64,000 nt of DNA from CAMTVQ01 sp947085255 (GTDB lineage Bacteria; Bacteroidota; Bacteroidia; Sphingobacteriales; Sphingobacteriaceae): positions 62,001 through 126,000 of the forward strand of contig CAMTVQ010000009.1 of assembly GCA_947085255.1 (NCBI GenBank), read 5' to 3'. Below are positions 53,668-61,789 of this stretch, in pieces. The notes below the pieces were generated by a model. That model was not told the DNA's origin. It searched no databases and was given only the letters and a program-made list of their open reading frames with translations. Both the position numbers and the translations under genes were made by a program. Within the stretch, counting starts at the first letter, position 1. Every line of letters starts with the position of its first letter.

Positions 53668-54971
53668 ATTGAATTTGCTTTAATTGATGATTGTTTACAG
53701 TATTCTATTTTCTGTTTTAACGCAATTCCAATTTTTTCAATTACGCCAACAACCAAAGCATTGCCCATAAAGAAAGCCCTTTTTGTGTCCGAAACCCCGT
53801 CAAGTTTTGTGTGGTCGTCAGGAAACATATTTAACCTTTCAAGTTCAACTGGTGAAAGTCTTCGGTGCCCTTTCGGAGTTAATATAACGTGTTTGAACCT
53901 TGATGGTGATTTTCCTCCTTCGCCTGTAATTATAGTTCTTGATGGTTTGTCTAAAGAGTCGGGAAAGCCCATTCCACCCTCACTATAATTATATTCAAAA
54001 CCTTGAGCATTTACTTTTATGAGCTTTTTAGGACCTTTTAGATATTTCCATTTTTCAAGTTCTTGGTCGTTGATGTAAAACTCTTCTGTTACTTCTCCGT
54101 TTTGAATTAGATCTTTAAGAATTGTGAAATTGCCCTCGTAATTTGGTTGTGTTTTAATTGTTGTAACCAAACCATTAATCATTATACCTGTATTTTCAAA
54201 AAGCCCAACAGTTCCATTTTTATTGAAGTTTTCAGAAATGGAAACAATGTCGCCTTTGAGTTTAAATTCAGTAGGAAATAGAGCGTTGTCTGATGTTACT
54301 GGAAATGCTTCTGCTAAAGTTCCTTCTTCTAAAACCCATTCAATTGGCGAAACTTCATTGACATTTTCGTAAATATTTGTTCCTTGTAAATACGCCAATA
54401 TGAAAATTCTTCTTCTACGCTGTGGCATGCCGAAGTCCGCAGCATTGATTACTCTCCACTCAACCGCATAGCCCAATTCATTTAGACTTTGTAAGATAAT
54501 TGCAAAGTCCCGTCCTCGTTGTCCTGCTGGCGAAATGAGGAGCCTATCAACATTTTCGAGGAATAAATATTTAGGTTTATTCTTTTTCTCTGAAATGATT
54601 TTATGAATGCTCCACCACAAAACACCTTTCTTTCCGATAAGTCCTTTTGAGTTTTTTAGGGTAGTTGCAATAGAATAATCTTGGCACGGAAACCCGCCAA
54701 CCAATAAGTCATGGTCTGGGATTTTAGAGACATCAACTTGTGAAATATCCTCATTTGTATGTCCGTCTTTTCCAAAACGATTTTCGTAAACCATTGAAGC
54801 ATGTTGTGTTTTTGTCGATGGTTCCCATTGGTTACTCCAAACTACTTCATAAGGTGATTTTAATATTTTTTTATATCCTGAGGATGCAGATTTTTTATTC
54901 AAGCCTTCAAGTCCAAGTCGAAATCCACCAACACCAGCAAATAATTCTACTACTTTGATTTTATTTTCCAT
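53664..54971 (-). CDS. DNA (cytosine-5) methyltransferase
   Basis: A 435-residue C5 methyltransferase. Motif I VELFAGVGGFRLGLEGL, motif IV GGFPCQDYSIATTL with the catalytic PC, motif VI ENVDRLL, motif VIII QRRRRIFIL, a long target-recognition region (residues ~205-350) and motifs IX/X (RRLSPVELERLNMFP, FFMGNALVVGVIEKIG). It overlaps both neighbours: 11 bases with the HTH gene and 4 bases with the putative nuclease gene. Recognition sequence cannot be read, though a Sau3AI-type remnant nearby raises GATC as a possibility. Confidence 0.95.
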   Translation of the reverse strand: MENKIKVVELFAGVGGFRLGLEGLNKKSASSGYKKILKSPYEVVWSNQWEPSTKTQHASMVYENRFGKDGHTNEDISQVDVSKIPDHDLLVGGFPCQDYSIATTLKNSKGLIGKKGVLWWSIHKIISEKKNKPKYLFLENVDRLLISPAGQRGRDFAIILQSLNELGYAVEWRVINAADFGMPQRRRRIFILAYLQGTNIYENVNEVSPIEWVLEEGTLAEAFPVTSDNALFPTEFKLKGDIVSISENFNKNGTVGLFENTGIMINGLVTTIKTQPNYEGNFTILKDLIQNGEVTEEFYINDQELEKWKYLKGPKKLIKVNAQGFEYNYSEGGMGFPDSLDKPSRTIITGEGGKSPSRFKHVILTPKGHRRLSPVELERLNMFPDDHTKLDGVSDTKRAFFMGNALVVGVIEKIGIALKQKIEYCKQSSIKANSI

Positions 54972-55296
54972 TGTGAACTGTTTTTAGGTATTTAACTTTC
55001 TCTTCTGCAACTTTCAAAATACTTAAATCTGCTTCTTCGTCAAGAATTTTGTAAGCAATTTGGTCGCTCAAGAAATTGTTTTGTAACTCCTTTTCGTCAA
55101 CCTTGAAATACTCCGCAATCTCTTTAATTATCTGCTTTGTAGGTTGTCTTTCAGTGCGTTCAATTTTAGCAAGTAGAGATGGGTCAATTCCAATTTGCTC
55201 AGCAACAAATTTGAGTGTCAAGCTCGCTTCTTCTCTTAGATTTCTAAGATGTTCTCCGAAAGATTTAGTCTTTTTAATTGTTGACATATTGGTCAA
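54961..55296 (-). CDS. HTH regulator of the R-M system (C-protein-like)
   Basis: A 111-residue protein with an XRE-type helix-turn-helix in residues ~11-65: FGEHLRNLREEASLTLKFVA, EQIGIDPSLLAKIERTERQP, IIKEIAEYFKVDEKEL. The C-terminus is a short helical tail. Position upstream of, and overlapping, the methyltransferase suggests a controller protein that delays restriction. The promoter region carries repeated GTCCA/TGGAC words (see 55302-55347). The HTH fold is sure, the controller role inferred. Confidence 0.88.
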   Translation of the reverse strand: MTNMSTIKKTKSFGEHLRNLREEASLTLKFVAEQIGIDPSLLAKIERTERQPTKQIIKEIAEYFKVDEKELQNNFLSDQIAYKILDEEADLSILKVAEEKVKYLKTVHNGK

Positions 55297-55301
55297 ATTA
55301 T

Positions 55302-55347
55302 GTCCAAATATAAGAAGAAATATATTATGGACAAAAAGAGTCCAAAT
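55302..55347 (-). promoter_or_regulatory. Promoter and operator of the R-M operon
   Basis: On the minus strand a -33 TTTG (55335-55332), a 19-base spacer and a -7 TATATTTG (55312-55305) form a near-ideal Bacteroidota promoter. An inverted repeat TGGAC-N7-GTCCA (55328-55344, plus strand) spans the -33 box, and GTCCAAAT is repeated at 55302-55309 and 55340-55347, the first copy covering the -7 box. This fits binding of the HTH protein to its own promoter. Its leader would be only ~4 bases. Confidence 0.6.
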
Positions 55348-55464
55348 GAGTTCTTCAATAAATATAGGGGTTGAGCCTATTTAGAATTAAATGGGTATGT
55401 TGTATTTAAGAGCCTTAGAATAAAAAAGTAATTTTAAGTATTAAGAGAGCTTTAACAAAATTAC

Positions 55465-56580
55465 CTAATCAGCAAGTGTAGTATTGAGTATTGTGCGTGT
55501 AGGGAAAGCAATAGGCACTTTATTGGCTTCTAAAATCTCCAATATTTTAATCCCCACTTCTTGTCGCGTAAGTACATATACGGTGTAGTCCGGATCATTA
55601 ATAAAGTACAGCACCTGAATATCCAACGAGCTTTCTGAAAAAGTATGTAAGGTTACCAAGCCGGCTTCGGCAGCGGTAAGCGGATTGCTATCAAGTAATG
55701 CTTGTATTTGATCGGTTAGCGCCTTTATTTTTTCGGTAGAAGTAGTGTACGGAATGCTTAAAAAGAATTTTACTCTTCGTGATGTGCGTAAACTTAGATT
55801 GTCGAGTGGTTTGTTTACCAACTCGCGGTTAGGTAATGTCACATAGCTTTTTTCGAGTGTGCGTATGCGGGTGCTTCTAAAGCCAACCTGATCAATAGTT
55901 CCTTCAATATCACCTACTTTAACTAAATCACCCACAACAAACGGTTTATCTAAAAATATGGTAATTGAGCCTAATAAATTCTCTAAACTTTCTTTACCAG
56001 CTAGGGCAATTGCCAAACCACCAATACCTAAACCACCTACTAAGGCTGCTACGTTTACCTTAAATACTGCGCCAAGTACAAAGAACAAACTAAAAATGCC
56101 TACTACTACTTTTAGTGAATCCTTAATAAATGGAACTAATTGGTCATCGGTTTTTGATTCGGTAAGTGAGGCGCGGTACATCATTACCAAGGTTAAAAAA
56201 TCGACCATACGCAGCAGCATCCACGTTACGGAAAATACAATAGCTACCTGAAAACCAGTATGTGTAAAATCAGCAATGGTTACCGCTCCTTTTTTGAAAA
56301 TAGTGGTATCAAAAAATGGCAGGTTTAATCTGTTGTAGGCAAAATATATGGTAAGCACCATTACCAACCACTCGGTAGGACTGAGTAGCAATTCTATAAA
56401 CTTCTCGCTTTTTACTTCTTGGGCAAAGCGCTTGAAGAGGCGAAAAAGTAACCGGCTTAATATTTTAGAAGCAAAACGTTTAAAAAGCAGCCCAGTTAAT
56501 ACAATACCGATTACCCATAAGTAATCTTCGAGTGTATTATTAAAAAAGGACTGTGCTAAAAACGTTTCTACCGACATCAT
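55465..56580 (-). CDS. MscS-family mechanosensitive channel
   Basis: A 371-residue membrane protein with four hydrophobic segments in residues ~15-165, then the MscS core: GGLGIGGLAIALAGKESLENL (pore-lining helix) and IFLDKPFVVGDLVKVGDIEGTIDQV (beta domain), followed by a cytoplasmic domain (RTLEKSYVTLPNRELVNKPL). The pore helix and the conserved F-x-x-GD pattern identify the family. It overlaps the dehydrogenase gene by 4 bases (ATGA), so the two are translationally coupled. Confidence 0.93.
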   Translation of the reverse strand: MMSVETFLAQSFFNNTLEDYLWVIGIVLTGLLFKRFASKILSRLLFRLFKRFAQEVKSEKFIELLLSPTEWLVMVLTIYFAYNRLNLPFFDTTIFKKGAVTIADFTHTGFQVAIVFSVTWMLLRMVDFLTLVMMYRASLTESKTDDQLVPFIKDSLKVVVGIFSLFFVLGAVFKVNVAALVGGLGIGGLAIALAGKESLENLLGSITIFLDKPFVVGDLVKVGDIEGTIDQVGFRSTRIRTLEKSYVTLPNRELVNKPLDNLSLRTSRRVKFFLSIPYTTSTEKIKALTDQIQALLDSNPLTAAEAGLVTLHTFSESSLDIQVLYFINDPDYTVYVLTRQEVGIKILEILEANKVPIAFPTRTILNTTLAD

Positions 56581-57803
56581 ACCAGTTGTTTTAGAGCAAT
56601 TTCGAAGGCTGTTTTGGCAATACCCGTTTTGGCTGCACTGTTTTTATGTGCAGCAACTAATGCATTTTTGATAATGTTGGAAGCATCGGTAAAAATGGCT
56701 TCATCTTCAATAATAGCTTTGTCGTTTTGTAAATAGGCAAATACACGTGCCATGCCACAATTGCTTACAAAATCAGGTATTATGCTCAAGTTGGCATCGG
56801 CGTATTCGCCAATTGGTCCAAAGAAAATTTCGCTATCGGCAAAAGGAACATTAGCGCCACAGGCTATTACTTCCATACCTGCTTTTTGCATGGCCTTTAC
56901 CTGTTCTAATGTTACTAAACGAGAAGCAGCACCTGGAATAAATATTTCGGCAGGTGTGTCCCATATTTTTTTACTTACTTCTTCTACAGATACTAAGTTA
57001 GGAGTTGTAAGTGCATTGTTTTTACGTTGCAAAAACAGTTCTCGTACTTCTTCAAAGCCCAATCCTTCTGGAACAATAATACCACCCACACGATCAATTA
57101 CCCCTACTACTTTAGCTCCCGATTGTGTAAGATAAAATGCAGCAGCCGCAGCCACATTGCCCCATCCTTGTATAATGGCACGTTTACCTACAATAGTACC
57201 GCCATATATGTCATAATAATGTTTTACCGATTCGGCTACGCCCCATCCTGTAATCATGTCGGCTATGCAATAGCCTTTGTTTACATCGGGTGAGTATTTT
57301 GGCAATAAAATAGGTTTAGAAACGCCTACTTGTAAATTTTTGATACGTTGTGCGCGCACAGGATCGTTTGCGCCATAATGCCCTACTGCTGTACCTTCTT
57401 GAGGATGTAGCAACCCCATTTTTTCGGTAATAGGAATTACTTCATGTATTTCATCTACGTTTAAATCGCCACCTGTACCGTAATACGATTTTAGTAAAGG
57501 TAATACTGCTTTAAACCAACGTTCTAATACGCCTTTTTTGCGAGGATCGTTAGGATCGAAATTGATGCCTGATTTTGCACCACCAATTGGAGGTCCAGAA
57601 ACGGTGAACTTTACCTCCATTGTTTTGGCTAAGCTTTCTACCTCGCGTTTATCAAGACCTTTGCGCATGCGTGTGCCACCACCTGCAGAACCATTACGTA
57701 TGGAGTTTATTACTACCCATCCTTCGGCTTCAGTTTCTGCATCTTTCCACTCAAAAACAATCTCTGGGCGCTTTTCTTCAAACTTTTTTAATAAATCTTT
57801 CAT
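56577..57803 (-). CDS. Glu/Leu/Phe/Val dehydrogenase family protein
   Basis: A 408-residue oxidative deaminase. N-terminal: INSIRNGSAGGGTRMRKGLD and SGPPIGGAKSGINFDPNDP with the catalytic Lys. Middle: DLNVDEIHEVIP. C-terminal Rossmann: AIIQGWGNVAAAAAFYLTQ. Family members interconvert an amino acid and its 2-oxo acid with NAD(P). Sequence does not separate glutamate from other substrates; the motif is nearer glutamate dehydrogenase. Coupled to the channel gene by overlap. Confidence 0.92.
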   Translation of the reverse strand: MKDLLKKFEEKRPEIVFEWKDAETEAEGWVVINSIRNGSAGGGTRMRKGLDKREVESLAKTMEVKFTVSGPPIGGAKSGINFDPNDPRKKGVLERWFKAVLPLLKSYYGTGGDLNVDEIHEVIPITEKMGLLHPQEGTAVGHYGANDPVRAQRIKNLQVGVSKPILLPKYSPDVNKGYCIADMITGWGVAESVKHYYDIYGGTIVGKRAIIQGWGNVAAAAAFYLTQSGAKVVGVIDRVGGIIVPEGLGFEEVRELFLQRKNNALTTPNLVSVEEVSKKIWDTPAEIFIPGAASRLVTLEQVKAMQKAGMEVIACGANVPFADSEIFFGPIGEYADANLSIIPDFVSNCGMARVFAYLQNDKAIIEDEAIFTDASNIIKNALVAAHKNSAAKTGIAKTAFEIALKQLV

Positions 57804-57973
57804 CTATTTATAATTCGTTGTATTAACCATTATCTCGATACTTCGAGAGCAGAAAATCCTCAACAATGCGCATCTGTAAGTTTTGCTTACTACATCGTTA
57901 AATCAATGTTAAGGGCAGCAAATCTATAAAACTATAACTGCCTACAAAGTTTAATTTACATAAAATAAAAAAA

Positions 57974-57999
57974 CCTCTTTGCGTTTGAATGCAAAGAGG
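57974..57999 (-). terminator. Terminator of rplS
   Basis: CCTCTTTGC and GCAAAGAGG pair perfectly around an 8-base loop, followed on the minus strand by a seven-base T run. It lies 24 bases after the rplS stop. Confidence 0.9.
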
Positions 58000-58023
58000 T
58001 AAAAAAAATAAAAACAAAAAATA

Positions 58024-58368
58024 TTATGAACGCTTTTCTTTGATACGGGCTTTCTTGCCAGTCAATGCGCGTAAATAGTATAAACGAGCACGACGAACAA
58101 TACCGCGGCTGTTTACTTCAACTTTATCGATGTTAGGAGAATTAGTAGGGAAAATACGTTCTACACCTACACCATTGCTCATTTTGCGTACAGTAAATGT
58201 AGCTTGTATGCCTTCGCCTTTGCGTTGGATAACTACACCCTGATACAACTGGATACGTTCTTTAGCACCCTCTTTAATTTTATAATGTACGGTTACCGTA
58301 TCGCCTGCTTTAAATGAAGGAAGATCAGTTTTTACTCCTTGGCCGCCAACTAATTTTATTAAGTCCAT
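58024..58368 (-). CDS. rplS: 50S ribosomal protein L19
   Basis: A 114-residue L19. Family signatures: FKAGDTVTVHYKIKEGAKER, LYQGVVIQRKGEGIQATFTV, RKMSNGVGVERIFP, RRARLYYLRALTGKKARIKE. Located at the 30S-50S interface. Its usual neighbours (trmD, rimM, rpsP) are absent here, so the gene stands alone with its own terminator. Confidence 0.98.
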   Translation of the reverse strand: MDLIKLVGGQGVKTDLPSFKAGDTVTVHYKIKEGAKERIQLYQGVVIQRKGEGIQATFTVRKMSNGVGVERIFPTNSPNIDKVEVNSRGIVRRARLYYLRALTGKKARIKEKRS

Positions 58369-58560
58369 GATTTTTATGCGTTAAACAGAGTTTTTAGGCT
58401 CTTAAAATTGGACTGCAAGTATAGAGAAATTATTTTTTTAACACAAGTGGAAATGTAAATTATTATTTACAACATAAAAGGGGAGTCGCATTGTCTGTTC
58501 CCTGGCGTCATACTTATTTTGTAAATGGCGACTTTTAAGCACTAATTTATCGCAATTTAT

Positions 58561-58590
58561 TTTGCCATTTACGGCGTAATGATACCTTTG
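58561..58590 (+). promoter_or_regulatory. Promoter of the pnt operon
   Basis: TTTG at 58561-58564, an 18-base spacer and TACCTTTG at 58583-58590 form a consensus Bacteroidota promoter. The predicted leader to the GTG at 58617 is about 22 bases. Confidence 0.75.
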
Positions 58591-58616
58591 CAGTACAACA
58601 GTAAAAAAAGAAGACA

Positions 58617-59747
58617 GTGAAAATTTCTGTACCTAAAGAATTAAAAGACCACGAAAAGCGTGTAGCAATTACGCCAAATGCGGTAAAACAATTAGTAGCC
58701 GCAGGCTTTGAGTGCATGGTAGAAAGCGGAGCAGGTCTTGGAGCCAGTTTTAGCGACGAACAATACGAAGAAGCCGGAGCCAGTATTATTACTGGAAAGG
58801 ATAAGGTATACAGTTATGCCGATGTAGTATTGAAAGTAAATGCACCAGCACCTGATGAAGTAGCCTTGATGAAACCAGGGAGTAAACTGATTTCGTTATT
58901 GTATGCATATACAAATTCGCCTTTGGTGGATGCTTGTGTTGAGAATAAAATTACAGCCTTTGCATTGGATGCCGTGCCACGTATATCACGTGCTCAAAAA
59001 ATGGATGTGTTGAGTTCGCAAGCAAATTTAGCTGGATACAAGGCGGTGCTTTTAGGAGCAAATGCAATGGGCAAAATATTTCCGTTAATGATGACTGCTG
59101 CTGGAACCATTACTCCAGCCAAGGTGCTAATATTTGGTGCAGGTGTTGCTGGTTTGCAGGCTATTGCTACAGCAAAACGTTTAGGAGCAGTAGTAGAAGT
59201 AACAGATGTGCGTCCAGAAACGAAAGAACAAGTAGAATCATTGGGTGGTAAGTTTTTGGAGGTAAAAGATGCCGAAGCCACTAAAATAGAAGGCGGTTAT
59301 GCCAAAGAAGTATCAGCAGACTTTTTGAGGAAGCAAAAAGAACTGGTAGAGAAACACATAAAAGATGCGGATTTGGTAATAACTACCGCATTGGTATTTG
59401 GTAAAAAAGCACCTGTATTGGTTACCGAAGAAATGGTAAATACCATGAAAGCGGGTTCGGTGATTGTAGATATGGCTGTAGAGCAAGGCGGTAATTGCGC
59501 CCTATCTGAACCTAATAAAACGGTTGTTAAAAATGGTGTAAGCATTATTGGCGAAACCAATTTGCCAGCTACTTTAGCTGTAAACGCTAGCGAATTATTT
59601 GCTAAAAACATTAGTGCATTGCTTACTCATTTGGCAACTAAAGAAAGTTTTAAATTAGAGTTAGAAGAAGAAATAACCAAAGGTTGTTTAATTACACACG
59701 AAGGTTATTTGGTGCATTTGCAAACCAAAAATATACTAAACGCTTAA
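58617..59747 (+). CDS. pntAA: NAD(P) transhydrogenase alpha subunit, part 1 (soluble domain)
   Basis: A 376-residue protein with a GTG start: the NAD(H)-binding domain I of the proton-translocating transhydrogenase, which moves hydride between NADH and NADP+ using the proton gradient. Motifs: KISVPKELKDHEKRVAITPN, MVESGAGLGASFSDEQY, the Rossmann loop VLIFGAGVAGLQAIATAKRL and EVTDVRPETKEQVESLGG, then VIVDMAVEQGGNCALSEPNK. The alpha subunit is split in two genes as in many non-enteric bacteria. Separated from the next gene by 58 bases. Confidence 0.95.
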   Translation: MKISVPKELKDHEKRVAITPNAVKQLVAAGFECMVESGAGLGASFSDEQYEEAGASIITGKDKVYSYADVVLKVNAPAPDEVALMKPGSKLISLLYAYTNSPLVDACVENKITAFALDAVPRISRAQKMDVLSSQANLAGYKAVLLGANAMGKIFPLMMTAAGTITPAKVLIFGAGVAGLQAIATAKRLGAVVEVTDVRPETKEQVESLGGKFLEVKDAEATKIEGGYAKEVSADFLRKQKELVEKHIKDADLVITTALVFGKKAPVLVTEEMVNTMKAGSVIVDMAVEQGGNCALSEPNKTVVKNGVSIIGETNLPATLAVNASELFAKNISALLTHLATKESFKLELEEEITKGCLITHEGYLVHLQTKNILNA

Positions 59748-59754
59748 AAGAAAC

Positions 59755-59788
59755 CTGTCATTCTGAGCGAAGCGAAGAATCTGACTAG
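59755..59788 (+). repeat. Half-element of the TGTCAT dispersed repeat
   Basis: CTGTCATTCTGAGCGAAGCG continues to GAATCTGACTAGT. It resembles one arm of the element at 30571-30633 (CTGTCATGCTGAGGAACGAA). It lies in the pntAA-pntAB gap. Confidence 0.5.
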
Positions 59789-59805
59789 TATAAAAGAATA
59801 ACAAT

Positions 59806-60111
59806 ATGGAGCAATTACTCAGTTTTATAGGGGAGAATATACAGATGATTTATATCATCGTACTCTCCATTTTTGTAGGGGTAGAAGTTATCTCAAAAGT
59901 GCCATCTGCATTGCATACACCTTTAATGTCGGGTGCTAATGCCATACATGGTGTGGTAATTATTGGTGCCATTATTGTAATGGGCCATGCCGAACCAGAA
60001 AACACAGCTGCCCTAATACTTGGCTTTTTAGCCGTAATATTAGGTACCCTAAACGTAGTTGGTGGATTTGTGGTAACCGACAGAATGCTAGAAATGTTCA
60101 AGAAAAAATAG
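59806..60111 (+). CDS. pntAB: NAD(P) transhydrogenase alpha subunit, part 2 (membrane)
   Basis: A 101-residue membrane protein with three hydrophobic segments (IYIIVLSIFVGVEVISKVPS, MSGANAIHGVVIIGAIIVMG, ILGFLAVILGTLNVVGGFVV). The pattern VPSALHTPLMSGANAIHGV is the signature of the split alpha-2 subunit. It assembles with PntB to form the proton channel. Confidence 0.95.
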   Translation: MEQLLSFIGENIQMIYIIVLSIFVGVEVISKVPSALHTPLMSGANAIHGVVIIGAIIVMGHAEPENTAALILGFLAVILGTLNVVGGFVVTDRMLEMFKKK

Positions 60112-60195
60112 TCCTTAGTCATAAGTCTATAGTCATTAGTAACACTCCTTACGACTATAGACTTATGACTTAAGACTAATATAAAACGACTAACG
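60111..60195 (+). repeat. Inverted word-repeat between pntAB and pntB
   Basis: The 18-base arms AGTCATAAGTCTATAGTC (60117-60134) and its perfect reverse complement (60153-60170) are separated by 18 bases; the pairing continues imperfectly outward (AGTCCTT / AAGACT). Further GACTAA words run up to the pntB start at 60206. It can form a stable hairpin within the operon. Confidence 0.8.
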
Positions 60196-60205
60196 ACTAA
60201 AAGAA

Positions 60206-61639
60206 ATGCAACAATACATACTCGAAATTTTTTACCTCATAGCCTCTGTGCTTTTTGTAATTGGGCTTAAACGACTAAGTGATCCTAAAACGGCCCGTCG
60301 TGGAAACATTATGGCGGCCATTGGTATGGGCTTAGCAATTGTGGCCACAATTACCTTACACACACAAGATGGTAAGCCAATCGGAAACTTTGCTTGGATT
60401 ATCGGTGGTATTGCTATTGGTACCGTAATAGGTTGGGTGGTAGCCAAAAAAGTAAAAATGACCGCCATGCCTGAAATGGTAAGTTTGTTCAACGGCATGG
60501 GAGGTGCTTGTGCTGCATTAATTTCATTAGTAGAATTTGGACATTATGCCGAACCTAAAGTGGCATTGGGCTTGTTCTTAGTAGAGCCGTCTATGGGCAA
60601 TTCTACTGTGCTAACTATTGTTGCTGGTTTAATTATTGGTACCGTATCATTTACCGGTAGTATGGTAGCTTATGCTAAACTAAATGGCACACTAAAGAAA
60701 AACGTACAATTACCTTTCTACAATACCATTAACAACATTTTGTTGCTTACCATGATAGGTTTAACAGCCTTATTGATGAATAGCGATGCTGCAACAGCAC
60801 ACACGTTGTTCTATGTTATTTTTGGACTGTCAATAGTATACGGAGTGTTATTTGTAATACCAATTGGTGGTGCGGATATGCCAGTAGTAATCTCATTGCT
60901 TAACTCATTTACAGGTGTTGCAGCTGCTTTTGGTGGTTTCTTATACGGAAATCAGGTAATGCTTACTGGAGGTATTTTGGTAGGTTCTGCAGGTACGTTG
61001 CTTACGGTGGTAATGTGTAAGGCGATGAATAGGTCATTAGCCAGTGTAATATTCGGTTCTTTTGGCGGAGGCGGAGCTGCTGTTGCAGCAACTACGTCAA
61101 AAGGCGGAGCCATTAAGGAAATATCTGTTTCTGATGCAGCGGTATTACTAAACTACGCCAAGAAAGTAATTGTAGTTCCAGGATATGGTTTAGCCGTAGC
61201 ACAAGCGCAACATGCTATTCACGAGTTAGAGAACTTGTTAGAAGGTCGTGGTGTAGAGGTAAAATATGCTATTCATCCGGTAGCAGGCCGTATGCCAGGT
61301 CATATGAACGTATTGCTTGCCGAAAGTAATGTGCCGTATGATAAGTTGTGCGAAATGGAGGAGATAAACCCAGAGTTTCCTACAACAGATGTGGTAGTAG
61401 TGGTGGGGGCAAACGATGTGGTAAACCCTGCAGCTAAGCACGATCCTGCCAGCCCTATTTTTGGTATGCCGGTGTTGGATGTAGAAAATGCTAAAAACGT
61501 AATTGTTATAAAACGTAGTATGAATGCTGGTTACGCTGGTATAGATAACGAGCTGTTTGGCTATCCAAATTGCTTTATGTTGTTTGATGATGCTAAATCT
61601 GCCATTGCTAAAATGGTAACCGAAGTAAAAACGATGTAA
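60206..61639 (+). CDS. pntB: NAD(P) transhydrogenase beta subunit
   Basis: A 477-residue protein: residues 1-280 carry about eight or nine membrane segments (SVLFVIGLKRLSDPKTARRG, MVSLFNGMGGACAALISLVE, VISLLNSFTGVAAAFGGFL) and the C-terminal domain III binds NADP(H): VIVVPGYGLAVAQAQHAIHE, IHPVAGRMPGHMNVLLAESN, VVVGANDVVNPAAKHDPASP, VIVIKRSMNAGYAGIDNELF. Length and motifs are canonical. It ends with a terminator at 61659. Confidence 0.97.
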   Translation: MQQYILEIFYLIASVLFVIGLKRLSDPKTARRGNIMAAIGMGLAIVATITLHTQDGKPIGNFAWIIGGIAIGTVIGWVVAKKVKMTAMPEMVSLFNGMGGACAALISLVEFGHYAEPKVALGLFLVEPSMGNSTVLTIVAGLIIGTVSFTGSMVAYAKLNGTLKKNVQLPFYNTINNILLLTMIGLTALLMNSDAATAHTLFYVIFGLSIVYGVLFVIPIGGADMPVVISLLNSFTGVAAAFGGFLYGNQVMLTGGILVGSAGTLLTVVMCKAMNRSLASVIFGSFGGGGAAVAATTSKGGAIKEISVSDAAVLLNYAKKVIVVPGYGLAVAQAQHAIHELENLLEGRGVEVKYAIHPVAGRMPGHMNVLLAESNVPYDKLCEMEEINPEFPTTDVVVVVGANDVVNPAAKHDPASPIFGMPVLDVENAKNVIVIKRSMNAGYAGIDNELFGYPNCFMLFDDAKSAIAKMVTEVKTM

Positions 61640-61658
61640 GCATCACAAAAGATAGTTA

Positions 61659-61697
61659 AAAAGGGGCGGCGATTCATTCAATCACCGCCCCTTTTTT
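61659..61697 (+). terminator. Terminator of the pnt operon
   Basis: GGGGCGG pairs with CCGCCCC (extended by GAT/ATC with one mismatch) around a short loop; A run before and T6 after. A strong intrinsic terminator. Confidence 0.93.
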
Positions 61698-61709
61698 AAT
61701 GTCGATTTT

Positions 61710-61742
61710 TTTGCTCTTTCTTAGCACTGTCTTGTACCTTTG
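61710..61742 (+). promoter_or_regulatory. Promoter of dnaG
   Basis: TTTG (61710-61713), a 21-base spacer and TACCTTTG (61735-61742). The leader to the ATG at 61790 is about 43 bases. Confidence 0.72.
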
Positions 61743-61789
61743 CAATAACATATATCCCTTTCTTTAAAGAGTAGTAGGATTAAAGCTAA

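Noticed and set aside
57831..57875. Third copy of the TGTCAT repeat (CGATACTTCGAGAGCAG...)
   Set aside because: It has a small inverted repeat but lacks the CTGTCAT ends; resemblance too weak.
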